64,000 nt of DNA from Amanita rubescens (lineage: Eukaryota > Basidiomycota > Agaricomycetes > Agaricales > Amanitaceae), in assembly GCA_015039365.1 (NCBI GenBank), contig WION01000004.1, positions 1,116,001 through 1,180,000 on the forward strand. The letters are read 5' to 3'. Position numbers and translations under genes: made by a program. Of this stretch, positions 50,734 through 63,823 are shown in pieces. A model generated the notes under the pieces. The model was not told the origin of the DNA. It did no database searches and was given only the letters and a program-made list of their open reading frames with translations. Numbering within the stretch: position 1 is the first letter of the stretch; every line of letters starts with the position of its first letter.

Positions 50734-52854
50734 GTCAAAGTAGGCGAGTGACAGGTAGTTCTTTCGGTGGTGTTGGTGGTAGGAGATTAACAAGGAATTG
50801 GAATTGCAAACAAACGAATGCCGCTTTTATGGCGTCGCGTAGAATCAACGCGTTTGTCGGCACGTGATAGAGCGCGTTTCGGTCACGCGTCGCGTCGCGT
50901 TTGTTGGTCGTCGTCCTAACTTGTACAAACAGAAGGGACTTCCGCCCCGGATCAGCGCTCGACTATCCGAAGACAGAAAGCTGGAAATACTGTAACTCTG
51001 GGTCCCATGATACAGTCAAAGCCATCAAACCGCGGCCAAGTGCCCGTTACTTCGACGACTCTTATGCTCTTAGTTAGGCTCGCATGAAAAGTCGATTAGC
51101 CACTACTATGGGTCACCGTCTTAGCTCCTTAGATTTTGCTATCTCCAACAAGTAGCAGAAAATTGGGGCACTTACCTTGATGTCACTTGGCTCAGCTTGT
51201 CACCTACCACGGGACCGCGCAGCACCGCATTGATATCATCTATGCTATCTAGATATTTATTACAATCGATCGTAACATAGAGTTCGCGATGGCGAGATAA
51301 CGTTTATACTTGGTCGACCTTCACACTAGGCGTGGATCAATGTGCATTGTGCGGGGCACTCATCATGACATATCTGGTCAAGAATGCATGCATTCCAGAA
51401 TGAATCAACAACGTGAATCTTCGAATGTTCCAATTTTAATAAACGCTATCATGACATCGTAGTTGGTGGTGGTCTGATGGTATGGATAAGATAATAACAA
51501 CAACTCTTTGTTCTAGCGAGATAAAGAATGAAAGGAGGCCGATCGATTCAGCGAGGGTGGAAGTGTGAGAGAGATACAGTTATTCTTGGGATGGTGTTCC
51601 CATGACGCTGATCAAACATTCTTCGACAGGCGAGATGACTGGTTATGGGCTTCGTGATTGTCAGCCGCAATCCCCGACTTGAAAGACGGGCATCCGGTAC
51701 ACTTTATATCGGACCGTTCGTATGTTTTTCGAGGACGGTGAACCAGTTTTGAAATCAACTTGATCAGAAAAGAAATGGAAGACGGTTTAATATCAGGTAC
51801 ATCAGCTAACCGCATACGCATACAATTAGATATAGAATAGATGTAGATGAGTCAACATAGCCCTTCGAATGTTTAATATATCAACGATCAAGCGCCGCGT
51901 TGCAGGAACCAATGGAAGGAGTGATAACTACGGAGCTTGGTGAACGGCCTCCTTAAGGCATCGAGTGCGACTGGCGCTGTTGTGAGGCGGAGCCGGGTGA
52001 GCACGTGTAGGACACGCGCAGCAACGACGAGCGGGGTTCGAGCGGGCGTGAGATCGGGCTTGTATTCAAGATTCGCCCGTGACTTAGTACTCAGTCTTCA
52101 ACCTCCCAAACCCACCCGAGTCTCTCAGCTCAATCATCGAGCGCTAGACAGGGGCCCAAGTTGTTGTGGAAGAAGGGCACGTTGTGTGGGATCAAAACCT
52201 TGAAACGAGATTGCGTGAATGCCTGCCGTTTGCCTCGCCTTCCGTGCCTTCTTAACCTCACCTTCTCTCTAGGTCGTCACTTCCCCTCTTCTGTCACCTC
52301 TTTCTGTTGACCGGGGACTTCTGCCTCACGATCCTCACGCTTTCCCCACATTTTTATACCTATCTTGCGCCCTATTGCCTACTTTCTCTATCTATCCTTC
52401 AGTTGCACAGCTCTCCCTGCTGCCCGCGACTGCAGTTTGTTTATCTCATCAATCATTGGAGACACCCCATAACTTTTTCTTAATTCATTGGTACTTATCA
52501 CCGCCTCTCTTTCTCGAGGCGCTCTCACCCTTCAAACTTCCCAGTTTAAATGCAAGTAGCGCTCACGAATTCTTCAACGACAAAGGGCTTCTTTTCTAAG
52601 GCAACGGACGACTTATTACCACCTATATCACTAACGAAAGACACGTTGAATTGGCCTCTCGTACACGATCCAGAAGGTGAAGTGAATTTAGAGGTACTGC
52701 TTCTTTACCACGTGTCCGTCCGTCCTCTCTCTCGCTCACTCCGCGTTAATAGAACTGGCATCTTTCCTCTTCTGACGATTCCACTCCTCTTTTTCGATCT
52801 TCTGCCCGTAGAACATTCTCAACAAATATTCAAAATTTTCCATTGCCCGCTGCA
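50734..52854. promoter_or_regulatory. Long gap: H3 promoter, then long leader of the CCCH gene
   Basis: 2.1 kb without a convincing protein gene. The 50820-50920 part has several CGCGT clusters upstream of H3. The segment 51950-52130 is GC-rich. From 52200 to 52850 it becomes CT-rich and looks like the transcribed leader of the CCCH gene, with an upstream ATG at 52550 and a likely leader intron 52693-52811 (GTACTG ... CCCGTAG). Confidence 0.5.
52550..52692 (+). promoter_or_regulatory. Upstream open reading frame in the CCCH leader
   Basis: An ATG at 52550 opens a frame (MQVALTNSSTTKGFFSK...) that overlaps the main start codon in another frame, whether or not the leader intron is removed. If translated it would limit initiation at 52855. 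This is a reading-frame observation only. Confidence 0.4.
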
Positions 52855-55261
52855 ATGTCTCGCCTGGATGGTAACCCCCCAGAACGTGCCACCGCCGGCA
52901 CCCAGCGCTGGAGATTTAACAACAAAGGTCAATTCCTAGACCATGAAGCTCATAGCTGGGATATTGCAGACGATATGACTCGACTCAAGCTCGGTGAAGT
53001 GGGCGTCACAGCCGAGGAGGTCCCTGTTCAGACTCCGCCAAAGTCCAAACTAGCAGTTGCGCAGCTTGGCGAGGGAAGTCCTCTCAATTCCTCCTCAACC
53101 AGTGCTGGCTCGTCGCCTCAAACTCCAGATCACCAAATAGCCATATCCCACTCACGGGGCTCTTCAACCGATACGTCTATCTCCAGCTGTCAAGACTCTT
53201 CCGTATCAACCGCCGGCAACACGTTGCAGGCTCATGCCCAGATGCAATCGATTAATTCCGCTGAAGCAAAAGAGCGCCCTCATTCCTTTACCGGTGGCTT
53301 GTCCAACACTGATCTTCGTCGCTTGCAACAAGCGAGCGATGTCAACGATGTGGAAGCACAGAAACAGCAGGCATGGATGCACGGCCAACAATATCTTGAT
53401 GGCTCGAACACGTCAGAACTTTCATATCCGTCGCTTGTGAATCATATTCACGGCCCTCAACCCCAACCCCATCCGAACTTGTATCGTGCAGGGTTGCAAG
53501 CGAGTAGTGCTCCCCGCGCTGCGGCTAGGGAAGACGGAACCATGGACTATGGCCTTCGCGATTATGGTACCGTTGCTCAAGGAACCTCATCTGCACTGGC
53601 GATAAACGCCTACGTTGCCAGTCAGCCTGGCGGGGCCGCACTAGCATATCGTCAGCCACCTCGTGGATATCCGCAACAAGGGCTGATCGGCTCTCCTAAT
53701 ATGGGCTACCAAGGAAGCCATCATGCTGCACATCTTTCCCTTGGCAGCACTCAACAATTGTATGACATGATGCTGCCCACACTCGCCGATACCCATCCTG
53801 CGATTGCTCGTGTCCAGCAACAGCACAACGCATTCCGTGCTACTCATCACCATTCTGCTTCTGATCCATCTGCCATGCGGGATCCGGCTACCCTGGCGCT
53901 GCTCACTGCCAACATGACCGGCTTTGCACCGCCTTTACCCTTGTATCAATATTTTGGGTCTCAGGATGCTTATCCTCGTCCCGATGTGACAGCTGCACAG
54001 CTTATGGCCGCGCGCTTGCAACAATTCGGCGGTGCATACGGTGCAACGCAAGCCACCCTCGGCGTTGATAACACTGTCCCCATTGTTCCCCAGGGGAACC
54101 AACATCAACTCGGGCCGAGTGCTAACAACCGCAAGCTCAACCTGTACAAGACCGAGTTGTGTCGCAGCTGGGAAGAAAAGGGCACATGCCGCTATGGTAC
54201 AAAATGCCAGTTTGCTCATGGAGAAGACGAGTTGCGGAGGGTGTCCAGGCATCCCAAGGTGAGCAGGCATTAGCATTATGCAACCATGACTTAACGTCTA
54301 TTAGTATAAAACGGAAATATGTAGAGTAAGTTGATGATTTATCCCTTTTTGGAAGCCATCTCTTACCGTTTGCGTAGACATTCTGGGTATCGGGTTCTTG
54401 CCCTTACGGAAAGCGATGTTGTTTTATTCATACCGAAGTACCCACTTCCGGCAATTCAAACGCCGGAAGCAGCGCCGGCGCCGACAGTTCCACTTCTCAG
54501 TCAAATACCGATGGGCGCGCTCGTTCAATGAGCACAAATAGCGACCCCAATGATACCTCAATTTCCCTCCTCGCTCGCATTTCGGCGAAGCGAAATCAGG
54601 AAACTAATAATTCAACGCCAGTCGATAATGGTGTAAAGAATATTTCATTCGCCCGCCCACCGACTGGTTCTCTCCGGGTGGACACGTCTTCCCTCGACGG
54701 CCCTTCCATCAAGCAGAACAAATCTGCATATCCGTCATTTGCAAGCAACGGCATTTTGTTGCCCGCAGCTGATCATATCACTGCAAAATCCCCGGGACCA
54801 GTGACAGCAGGCCCAGATCTTGGAAGACATAACGCAGCACGTCTAGAGATCGTCGGTTACAATGTAAATTCTCGTATCCCTTTCGATTGACTTCTTTAAT
54901 CATGACGTTTGCCGCTCCACAGCCACGACCGACGAGAGGCAGCCCATCATCTAATAATACTATTCGTCACTCCTTCAACGGCAGCGACGTCGACTTGAAC
55001 TTTAAACAGACACCCCAAGCCTCTAGCCAAACGACATACAACATGTCACCCATGGACAGCGTAACAACGCCGCGAACAACCGGCCATGTGCGTGCTGGCA
55101 GTGCCGGAAATTGGGCAAGCCTCCCCCGCGGCGGTCACTTGTCTGGTTTTCCACACGGTTCAAGCCAGGCAGGCGATATCATCGTTAACACGAATACGCC
55201 CTGGTCTAATGCGGAACTCGCGATAGGCTCCACTAGACTCAGCGAAAAGGCTTGGGCTTAA
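52855..55261 (+). CDS. Tandem CCCH zinc-finger RNA-binding protein (TTP/CTH-like)
   Basis: Starts [16 protein letters not shown] long Gln/Ser/His-rich disordered region comes first. The tandem finger reads [20 protein letters not shown] with CQFAH, an 18-residue link, then YKTEICR and [18 protein letters not shown]. Both follow C-x8-C-x5-C-x3-H and the YKTE(L/I)CR lead of TIS11 proteins. The second lead is coded by a 21-nt exon at 54305-54325 flanked by good splice sites. A Ser-rich C-terminal part ends [10 protein letters not shown]. These proteins bind AU-rich elements and speed mRNA decay; CTH1/CTH2 in yeast act in iron shortage. The specific role here is unknown. Confidence 0.93.
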
Positions 55262-55653
55262 ATGATATATATCCCAGTCACCGTCGTCCACTTTAAGCCA
55301 AATTCTGTACAATTCTGATTCTTGTTTATGCTGCCGGTCGGACATTGTAGCTCCATCTTTGACCCCGTATGACCCCTCTCTCACTTATTCCTGATCACAA
55401 AAATCTTTCTATGATCTTTTATCGCCTATCGATTTCTGGCCAACGTCTTGATGCCCATTCTACGTATCTTATCTCTCAAGTTTTGCATCGCATTGTCGTA
55501 GTCATTAGCAATCGTGTTTATTCCATCTCATTCTCATTTTCAGTCTTATTCTTGTCAATGTAATGTATTTATGATGTCTTTTGATCCTCCAATGTGATGA
55601 ATATCATATTGGTATATTAACACGATCCCACAGGAAAAATTAAAAAGAACCAG

Positions 55654-57218
55654 TTATAAGCCCAAATCGCATAATTCCCTCCGAAAAGCCGCCATTCGGC
55701 AGACAGCATAACTAATATAGTCAAAATCAGGTTGCCCAACGTTTCCTTCCACATCCTCTCTTGCCTGAACGATGCCCCAAATGGCCCACATCGCGTGGGA
55801 CGCTGGGCTCCAATAGCGGACTTGTTCATCCAATTTGATGATCGAGGCCTCGCTATCGAGATCTTCGAAGGAGCTTCGTTCCAAATATGCTTTATAAAAG
55901 TTGCGACGTTCATCGACCGATGGATACTTGGAGAAATCGAGGAGATGTGGCGTAGAACCATGATAATCAGCCGTCCATTCGTGGAAATGGTTGGCAATAT
56001 CGTATGAGGCAGGGTTGGGACCAGCATATTCGAAATCTACGACAATGATCTTTGGGAAAATTCGAGTTAATCTCCGAGCGAATCACGGGAACACTTTGAC
56101 GCCAACTGACCTGACGGTGGTCTTCGAGACCCTTCTCTGCTCGCTTCAACCTTAAAAGGTTACCATACTGCGTGTCATTATGTGCGAACACACGCTGACT
56201 GCCATTATCCACGTCATCTACTTTGCACAACCAGCGCATGTACTTAGCCCATTCGTCTCTGAACCTCCCAAGGTCCAATTCACGCTTGGCAGTCTGCAGC
56301 ACGCCCGGCAACTCTAGCACCTCCTGTGCAGGGCTAATCCATGCCTCGATATTCTTTGAAACACTAGTTTCCCGGGTCGCACCATACTCTCCGGGAGACA
56401 TCTCAACATCTGATATCTCAACCGAATGGAGTTCTGCCATACGGGTCCCGATCCAACGACTGATCTTCGGATTACGGATGTCGGTTGACGTTAATGTGGT
56501 AGACTCAAAGTATTCTTCGATACGGCCATTTTCAAATGTACCGTATATCCGGGGTCCAATATTGTATTGAGAGGAAAGAACATGGAGCGTGTGCAATTCA
56601 TTTGCTCGTGAAATAAGGGTCCCTGATGAGGGGCCATAAATTCTGAGAAGAAGAGTGGGGATATGATGGAAAGTGGGACACGACACAAAGAAGACTGCAT
56701 TCGTTAGTGAACCTGACACCTTGTAGACGACAACGTGATCTGGTGTAAGTTCTGCATTGGACCAGTGGAGGATACCCAGTGTACGACAGCACGCTAGTAG
56801 TCGTGAGACGAAAAAAGCAGACTTGTAGTGTCTAAAATAGCATCAATCAATATGATGAAAGTTGCCAAGATTGAATCAAACCATGAGCGGCACATGCCCA
56901 ATCTATCGGCTTGACTCTGACGACCTGGCGCCATTAATGAGAACGAGAAAGTCCTGCTCACCTAGCATCGAGCTTTACACGGGCATGACAAATTTCATTT
57001 TTAGCACTCGAGATAGCCTTCCGCTGCTGCGCTCCGCGGTTGTAGGTTGTTACGGGGACATAAGCAGAACGTAATTTTGTTTTCACAAGCTCGAACGCGG
57101 AGCTAATGGCCGCTGCGTGGAATTGGAGAGAGGAGGAGCGAGCGGTAGAAGCCGAAATGGGAGGCAAAATGGGGGATTGCATGGTAGGTGAAAAGAGAGA
57201 GTAGGGTGATGAATACAT
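55654..57218 (-). CDS. Choline/ethanolamine kinase
   Basis: The start MYSSPYSLFSPTMQSP is followed by a Ser-rich N-terminus and the splice into HYKSAFFVSRLLACCRTLG. Kinase features: VVVYKVSGSLTNAVFFVS, LLRIYGPSSGTLISRANEL, GPRIYGTFENGRIEEYFES, the catalytic VFAHNDTQYGNLLRLK and, after an intron, VVDFEYAGPNPASYDIANHF with the metal-binding Asp. It ends AAFRRELCDLGL. The family phosphorylates choline or ethanolamine in the Kennedy pathway. Which substrate is preferred cannot be told from sequence alone. Confidence 0.9.
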
Positions 57219-58191
57219 GTCACAGTGCCCGCCTTATACTCTCCGACCACATGGCCCGCTATGAATTCCGGGTCGCGTGCACCATATATTAAGTCCCCAT
57301 TTACCCTCCTCCCTCATTTTACCACCCTAAAAGGATGTGGAACCCTTTCCATAATAGCTATCCTGATTTTATCCTCTGCGTCGTTCAAAGATGACAACTG
57401 CATTGAATATGAATGAATGCAAAGACGCAGTCATCACGCATACATCATTATCTGTGTCACGCTTAGCCGATTAACACATGACTCGAACTTTCTGTCGATC
57501 CACCCCTGCACATCTACACAGCGTTTCTCTCGTTGAACTTTGAACGCTGTGTTTTCAACCGCTTCTTGCTTGCTCCTCTCGTAACATTGCAGATGACAAT
57601 TTATCAATTTTCGGTACATAACCGGCCCCATCTTTTTCTCACTATTGCCGGCGGTTGTAACACGGCCAGATCTGAGCCCACAGGTTCCATACGCGCTTAT
57701 CCTACTATGGATGTAAAGATTACCCAATGTTAACGTGTAGAACATGGGGCATATTGATATCTACTTCATCATATCACGCAGTAAGCACGCAGGTATTCCC
57801 CATCAGTCCTAAGCGCCGCGGTGAAGAAAATTTCGGCTGGTACTTAGGGAACCGTTGAGATTGTGCACTGAGGTCACCGGTCCGTGTAGTGGCCCTCAAG
57901 TTGCTTTATTTTGCCTAGTATATCTTATCAGGTCGAGGTCAAATCATTACGGCATAATACAATGACATCCCGCTGATGGATGCTGGTGTCACATGAGTCA
58001 ACATCGTCACCGGAATACGAGCCGGTCTCAATCGGCATATGTACAAGGTTCATTCCCAAAAAAAAACCCAAAAAGAAACAAAAAGAACGGTATACTACAT
58101 TTCGGTAAGAGGAAGGGTCATGCATAATGCATGTTTAGAACATGAACGTCCCGTGGGACACGGCGAAGTTGTGCGGATTTTCAAAACTTTG
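57219..58191. other. Intergenic region
   Basis: About 970 bp between the choline kinase start and the MFS stop, both on the minus strand. It contains an A-rich run near 58060-58085. No gene is seen; it holds the kinase promoter and the transporter 3' end. Confidence 0.4.
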
Positions 58192-60715
58192 TCAAGGTCG
58201 ATCTTCCGCCGCTGTCTGTTCAGAGTGGACGGATTTAGTATCTGTGGGTATATCGATTGGAATCCGACGAATGAAAAGGGACATCTGTAAGTAGGGGCTC
58301 AGTGAGAGTCATACACGGCGATGAAACGCACTCACGATAGAAGCAACTCCAAGGCACGGAGAGCAGACAATCCACACTGTCTACCGCTAGCGTGAGAAAC
58401 GTTCTACATAGTGCATGCTGACATACCTGTATTGACAGCGATACGGCATGCAGGACATGGTTTCTTAAAGACACAGGCTCAAGTGTTTGAAGTTGAGTAT
58501 AATCACAGAACGACTGTAGAATTTGGGACGAGAGATGCGACGGAAGTTGAGCCCCTATCCTCTCAGAGAAGATAGTACCTGCAACCGCCTATTAAGGTTG
58601 TAAGAAACATGGCATTGATGGCGTGGAAAAACATACCAATCCCATTGTGGCACCTGTGAACCGTACAAGGAAGAACGCACTAGTCCCAGACGCGATTTCA
58701 CGGGGTTTAAGAGTCCGAGTGAAAATCTGATATGGTGCGTGGAAAAGCATGCCAATGCCCACGCCTGCGATGAGAGGAAATAGTATTTGTGCATAAGTCT
58801 TGGCCGTCTCGTTAAGTAACACCAAAAGCCCTTTTAAGTTAGGTCAATTTCAATCATTATTCACATTCGCCAATGGTTCCCACCAAAACCCAAAGTTGAA
58901 AGGAGTAATCCAAGGGACGTTACGAGATTCTGTCCAGCGGTATCTCCTGTCTTAAATTGCCATGTATTGATAAACCAAGCGACAGGCATGGAAGCCAGGG
59001 ATGAACCAAGTGAGTATGGGAGCATTTTAAGGCCTGCGTCAAACGGCGTTGATCCATTAACTGCCTGTTGAATAGAATCGGTCATAACGGGGATTCCGAA
59101 AAAAGGTAAGCATCGTGCCTGATAATATAACGCTAGATAAAAAGTGCCTGCGTTGAAGGCAAAGTTGTGGAGAAAAGTGATAAGCAGGATCATAACTAAA
59201 ATCCGTTTCAGTGCCAAGACTAGTGTCCAAAAGATAATGACTAACCTGTCGTGGTATCATTGAACGCCGTCTCTGGGAATAGGCAATCCCTGGTGGTATT
59301 TTTCTCATACAACACACCGCATACCAGAGTGACAAACCCGAAAATGATAAAGCATAAGGTTGACGGAGAAGACCCTGAATGCCGTTAGATGAGTAGATTC
59401 CGTCCAAAGCTGACGTGTCATACAACTGTTCACGGTAGCGAAGCTGAATCCGACAATTATAAAGCCCGAGCCAAACATAAACAGGAACCTGATTAAGCAA
59501 ATCAGTCAGATGAACACTCGACCCTAACTTAGCGTACAATCCACCAAAGTCGAATCGTTGTGCGAACGTGCACCACGTCGTTTGCTGCGGGAACTCCACG
59601 CCATGCAATGCGCACAGCAAGATCATCATTGCGGCAGCGCAGATCGGGAGATTGAGATAAACTGGGACGGATGAATCGGGGGCCGTGACGGTTATCGAGA
59701 ATCACTCACAAGCCCATCGCCAGCTGAGAGTACCTTAAAATTGGCGCATCTTGTCAGTATCACGTCTCGTGTACGGGAGCGGATGAAACTTACCACTAAA
59801 CAGGCCACCGAGCAAAGGGCCAGCAATCGCTGAACAGGCCCAGGTAACGCTCAATGCTTGTGACCATTTCGCACGGTTTTGGACTTCCACGATTTCAGAA
59901 GTTACGACCCAGACGGAACTTACAATTCCACCACCGCCTATACCGGCTGGAGCATAGACAGTAAGCGTTAGTACCAACTTTGCAAGATATCAATTGACCT
60001 AATGCGCGAGCTGAAATAAGCCATATGATGTTCTGTCACAGGTTGCCATTCAGGGATATGATTCCCCTTGATAACGTTTACAAGCTTACCTGTGCGACAC
60101 CGCAAAGAAGAGATCCGAGCGTGAAGATGGCCATGCTTGTATATAGAACCGGCTAAAAAAATATTTGCGATAACTTCAGGTTCCCCAACTGATGAGAAAA
60201 TACCAACTTTTCGACCCACGAGGTCAGATAATTTTCCATATAAGGGTTGGAACGCTGTCTGGGTCAAGAGATATGCAACGCCGACCCAAGTATATTGCGT
60301 CTGGCTGGCATGAAGTTCGCTCGCTATCGTTGGCAAGCTTGTAGAAACTATAGTCTAAAGGAAGCATTAGGTGAGCTTGAAATATTTTATTGAGGCCGAA
60401 ACAAACAGCATCTGTAGTGGCAAGGAACAGGGACATGGCCGCGCTAGACGCAATGTTAGCATCAGCCATGTCGTGACGATGAACAAAAAGATACCCGATA
60501 TGCGCCACCAAAAGCCGCGCCGTTGAAAATTGCCGTGCCGGCGGAAGAGAGTTTGTTTCTAACGTCCCACATACTGTGGGGCTGACTGTGTTTTCTTCCG
60601 AAAAGATGGTAGAGGTGGGCGAGCTGCCAGCCACGCCCGAGTTTTTGGCGGTGCCTGAGACACATTTTGAGGTGGCTAAGGACGGTAAAGCATTCGTTGT
60701 GATTTTTTCAATCAT
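58192..60715 (-). CDS. MFS transporter (DHA-type, about 14 helices)
   Basis: Starts MIEKITTNALPSLATSK with a cytosolic N-terminus, then spliced to AAMSLFLATTDATIVSTSLPT. The signature GKLSDLVGRKPVLYTSMAIF is the MFS loop 2-3 motif, followed by IGGGGIVSSVWVVTSEIVEV and WACSAIAGPLLGGLFS (motif C-like). Later helices include TLCFIIFGFVTLVCGVLYEK, ILVMILLITFLHNFAFNAG, ILFPLIAGVGIGMLFHAPYQ and VWIVCSPCLGVASI. The C-terminus IPTDTKSVHSEQTAAEDRP ends at 58192. About twelve short exons. These are proton antiporters of drugs or metabolites; the substrate is unknown, and there is no biosynthetic cluster around it. Confidence 0.87.
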
Positions 60716-61302
60716 CTTTTAGAGTCTAATCGTTTTAGAAAGGAGATGGGGCAGGTATGCACGGCGTTCATTGCCCTCATAACCATCCTCTTAAATACCT
60801 CCCGTGTCGTGCTAAAACTCATATACCTTGGGCAGAAATAATCGGAGGATCGTAATCCAAATGTTCTGCTGAGAAATTTCCAAACTTGACAGGGCTGCCA
60901 AAAGCGTAATGTAGACAAATGCAGATTTTAAGATCCATAGAGGTTTGGGAGATTGGATTTCGAATGGCCAGATCTGAACTTAACGACGATGCAGGACCGC
61001 ACCTTGAGTGTGGTTACAAGCACATGCGCCGGAACAGAACATTGATAGAAGGTGACCTGAATTAGCCGAAATGCACCAGATCGGCGAATGGTAATGTCCT
61101 CCCAGGTCTATGGGGCAAGTTTAGATCATGATATGTCCGTGTAAGCGCGGCAGGGGCATCTCTTGGAAAAACGTGACTATGTTGATAATAATAATTCCTA
61201 TGATTATTTGGTCAGCTAAGGATCAGAGTCCACCATTATTGAGATCTAGTCAGACGGAGTTGTGGTTGCACGTAATTCAATTAATCATGCCTCTAGTGTA
61301 GA
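60716..61302. other. Intergenic region
   Basis: Nearly 600 bp upstream of the MFS gene and downstream of MDJ1. Only short non-conserved open frames were seen. Confidence 0.4.
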
Positions 61303-61449
61303 TTAGGCTGTTGCACTCTTCTTTTCTTTCTCGTCCTCATTTTGCCTCTCGTCCTCAGGCTTCGACACAGCGTCCGAGTTAACTGTTAAACACATAAGTC
61401 GTCAGAACGGACATCCCGCAATTAATAGATACATGCCAGCAGAAGAATA

Positions 61450-63203
61450 TCAAAACCCTAGCAATCCCTTGACGTTTTTCCACGTACGAGACAGCCAGGT
61501 CTCATTTGGAGAGGAATTAGCAAATGAAGCCCTACCATTATCGCTCGTAGATCTCGACGTATCTGATGTAACATTTTCCTTGCTAGCTGGATTTGGGGGA
61601 ACAAGACCCTCGACATCATCGGCGTACGCTTGCAGTAGCTCGCGTTGCCGTATCGTTAGCGATCTAGTAGCGACGGTTAACCACGTCACTACCGTCATTA
61701 CGTGAAAAGAAAGTCACCTTGGGAGAAGAATATTGAAGGTGACAAAGAGGTCCCCTGTCGCGCCACTAAACGAAGGAGATATCCCTCGACCTTTCAGGAC
61801 CATTTCCTCTCCTTGTTGCGTTCCCCCTGGAAGACGCACGTCCACTTCGCCGTCAAGGGTGGGTATGCGCACTCGACCGCCTAATATTGCTGTATGCAGG
61901 GGTATTTGTGCTTTGTGATACAAATTGGCCCCTTGACGCGTAAACATCTTTGAGGTGGCAACATGGATCCTTACTAAGAGATCGCCTGTTTGCCCTTTTC
62001 CTGATGCCGGTGCATCTCCAGCGTTTTGTATGCGCACTGTCATGCCCTCCTCGACGCCTACAAGATTCAATCATCGTCAAGACTGATTATACGTGTGAAC
62101 TGTCGTTACTCACCTGCAGGAATGGTGACAGTAACTGTTTTTTTGGTCTGGACTTTGCCAACGCCATCGCAATCTAAGCATTGGCTGGAACGAGGTATGG
62201 TGCTGCCAACGCCTCCGCAAACATTACACGTACTAGCCATCTGGAAACCGCTGTCTATCACAAAAGTTCGATGGCCTGTTCCTCCGCAGGCGGTACACGT
62301 CAAACGTTTGGCACCCTTCTTCATCCCGCTTCCTGAACACGTAGGACAGTTCACAATTGGAGTTATGTTAACTTTTTTGCTCGCGCCCCTGGCAGCTTCT
62401 TGAAAACTGATGTTGACAGTTGTTTCCAGGTCAGCGCCTCTCATAGACTCCGAAAAGGGTGAGCGGGCGCGACCACCGCCGAAACTAAAAAGTTGTTCGA
62501 ACAGATCGGACTGCGCGCCCCGTCCGCCACCAAATGAGGCATTAAAGCCGCCAAAACCGGGGAACCCTTGCGAGAACCCTCCTGCGAACCCTCCTGCGAA
62601 ATCGCGGCCTTGGGAGAAAGCATTTGGGTCGAAGCCTGGCTGTTGAGACGCCGCACCGTACTTGTCATATTCGGCACGTTTTTTCTCGTCCTTCAGGATC
62701 TGCTCATCAATTTGCATAAGGATTGTTGATGTTTTGATAAATCAAGGGACTAACGTCATAAGCTTCTTGTATCTCAATAAATTTCTCTCGCGCGGCTTTG
62801 TCGGGATTTGTATCGGGGTGATATTTCCTGGCAAGCTAGTGTGAATGGGTAAGGTGAACGGCGTATACTTTTATATTTATACAAAACAAGCAATACCGAG
62901 AAATATGTCTTCTTTATTTCGGCGGGTGACGCATCCTTCTTGAGACCAAGGACTTGATAAGGATCTTTGTGAGAAGCGCCTAGTGGCGCAGTTGCATGCA
63001 AAGCGCGCTGTGAAGCAGTTGAGCTGGAGACGACGGCAGAAAGTTTCAAGAGTTACCTTGTCTCCGATACGGCAAGGCCGAGGGGAAGGGTTAAGACATT
63101 TGGAACGACAGGTGGTATATGCGCGAGTAGAAGGCCGAAGAGAGTGAGGAGAGCAGAAGTAGAAGGTCAGGAAAGAGGAGAAACGATGGGACAGACGAGG
63201 CAT
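61450..63203 (-). CDS. MDJ1: Mitochondrial DnaJ-type (class A J-protein) chaperone
   Basis: The N-terminal presequence is MPRLSHRFSSFLTFYF...CRIGDK, spliced to RALHATAPLGASHKDPYQVLG. The J domain has KKDASPAEIKKTYF and LARKYHPDTNPDKAA with the HPD tripeptide. A Gly/Phe-rich part follows (DFAGGFAGGFSQGFPGFGG). The zinc domain has four repeats: CPTCSGSG, CTACGGTG, CNVCGGVG and CLDCDGVG. The substrate domain holds VRIPTLDGEVDVRLPGGTQQG. MDJ1 works with mitochondrial Hsp70 in folding. The frame stops after WKNVKGLLGF; an alternative last exon at 61303-61382 (NSDAVSKPEDERQNEDEKE) is possible using donor C|GTACGT. Confidence 0.94.
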
Positions 63204-63823
63204 TCGCGCTGGCGTTGGAGCGATGCCGAACTTGGAATCCGAAATTTGTTATTTGGCTCTGTTTCAATTTGACTAGTGACGATCCTGGACCTCTTTCGCT
63301 TAAGTGCATACAATGCATATACTCATCCCTTTTCCTGTCTTCCATCGACCGCTTTCTGATCTCTCGATAGTCGTTAATAAATATCACTTTGTTTCCCACC
63401 ACTAGTCCCGAATCACAGATCGTAATCAGATTCTGGGCGCTCGTCACAGTGAATTTCCCCTGAGCGAAAAAAAAAATAAGACAGCCGTTCAAACAACTAC
63501 CCTTTTCCTACACCTCTGTAATCAATCATGTGTGATCAATCTGGGGCTGCGAATAAACCATACTACCCGCATGCAGGGTGAGGATCGATGATAGGCGAAT
63601 GACAACGAATGCATGGGGTGTCTGGCTCCCCCCCTTCTGAATTGGTGCACACTGAGGCGTTAAACTGATACGAATCCATATGCTGTAGCCCCTCAGGCCA
63701 GTGTCGTATCGCCTTGGCCGGAGGTCTGGTTGTCGCAGGCGTGGGAACCTGGCTTCTAATCAGCCGTGCAACGGTGCAAGTCTGCTGCCGTTTGACCATC
63801 CAATTCCTTCCTTTTCTTCCTCT
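63204..63823. promoter_or_regulatory. Divergent region between MDJ1 and casein kinase II alpha
   Basis: About 620 bp with no gene. It includes an A-run of eleven bases near 63467 and a CT-rich stretch just before the CK2 start (CCTTCCTTTTCTTCCTCT). Confidence 0.4.

Noticed and set aside
51937..52203. Arg-rich open frame in the H3-CCCH gap
   Set aside because: It is GC-rich promoter sequence without a start context, introns or any recognisable motif.
58060..58090. A-rich run as a retroelement tail
   Set aside because: No element body or target-site duplication is visible; it looks like ordinary intergenic AT sequence.
59380..59480. Frameshift in the MFS transporter
   Set aside because: An intron from GTTGTATG to ATTCAG joins the helices in frame.
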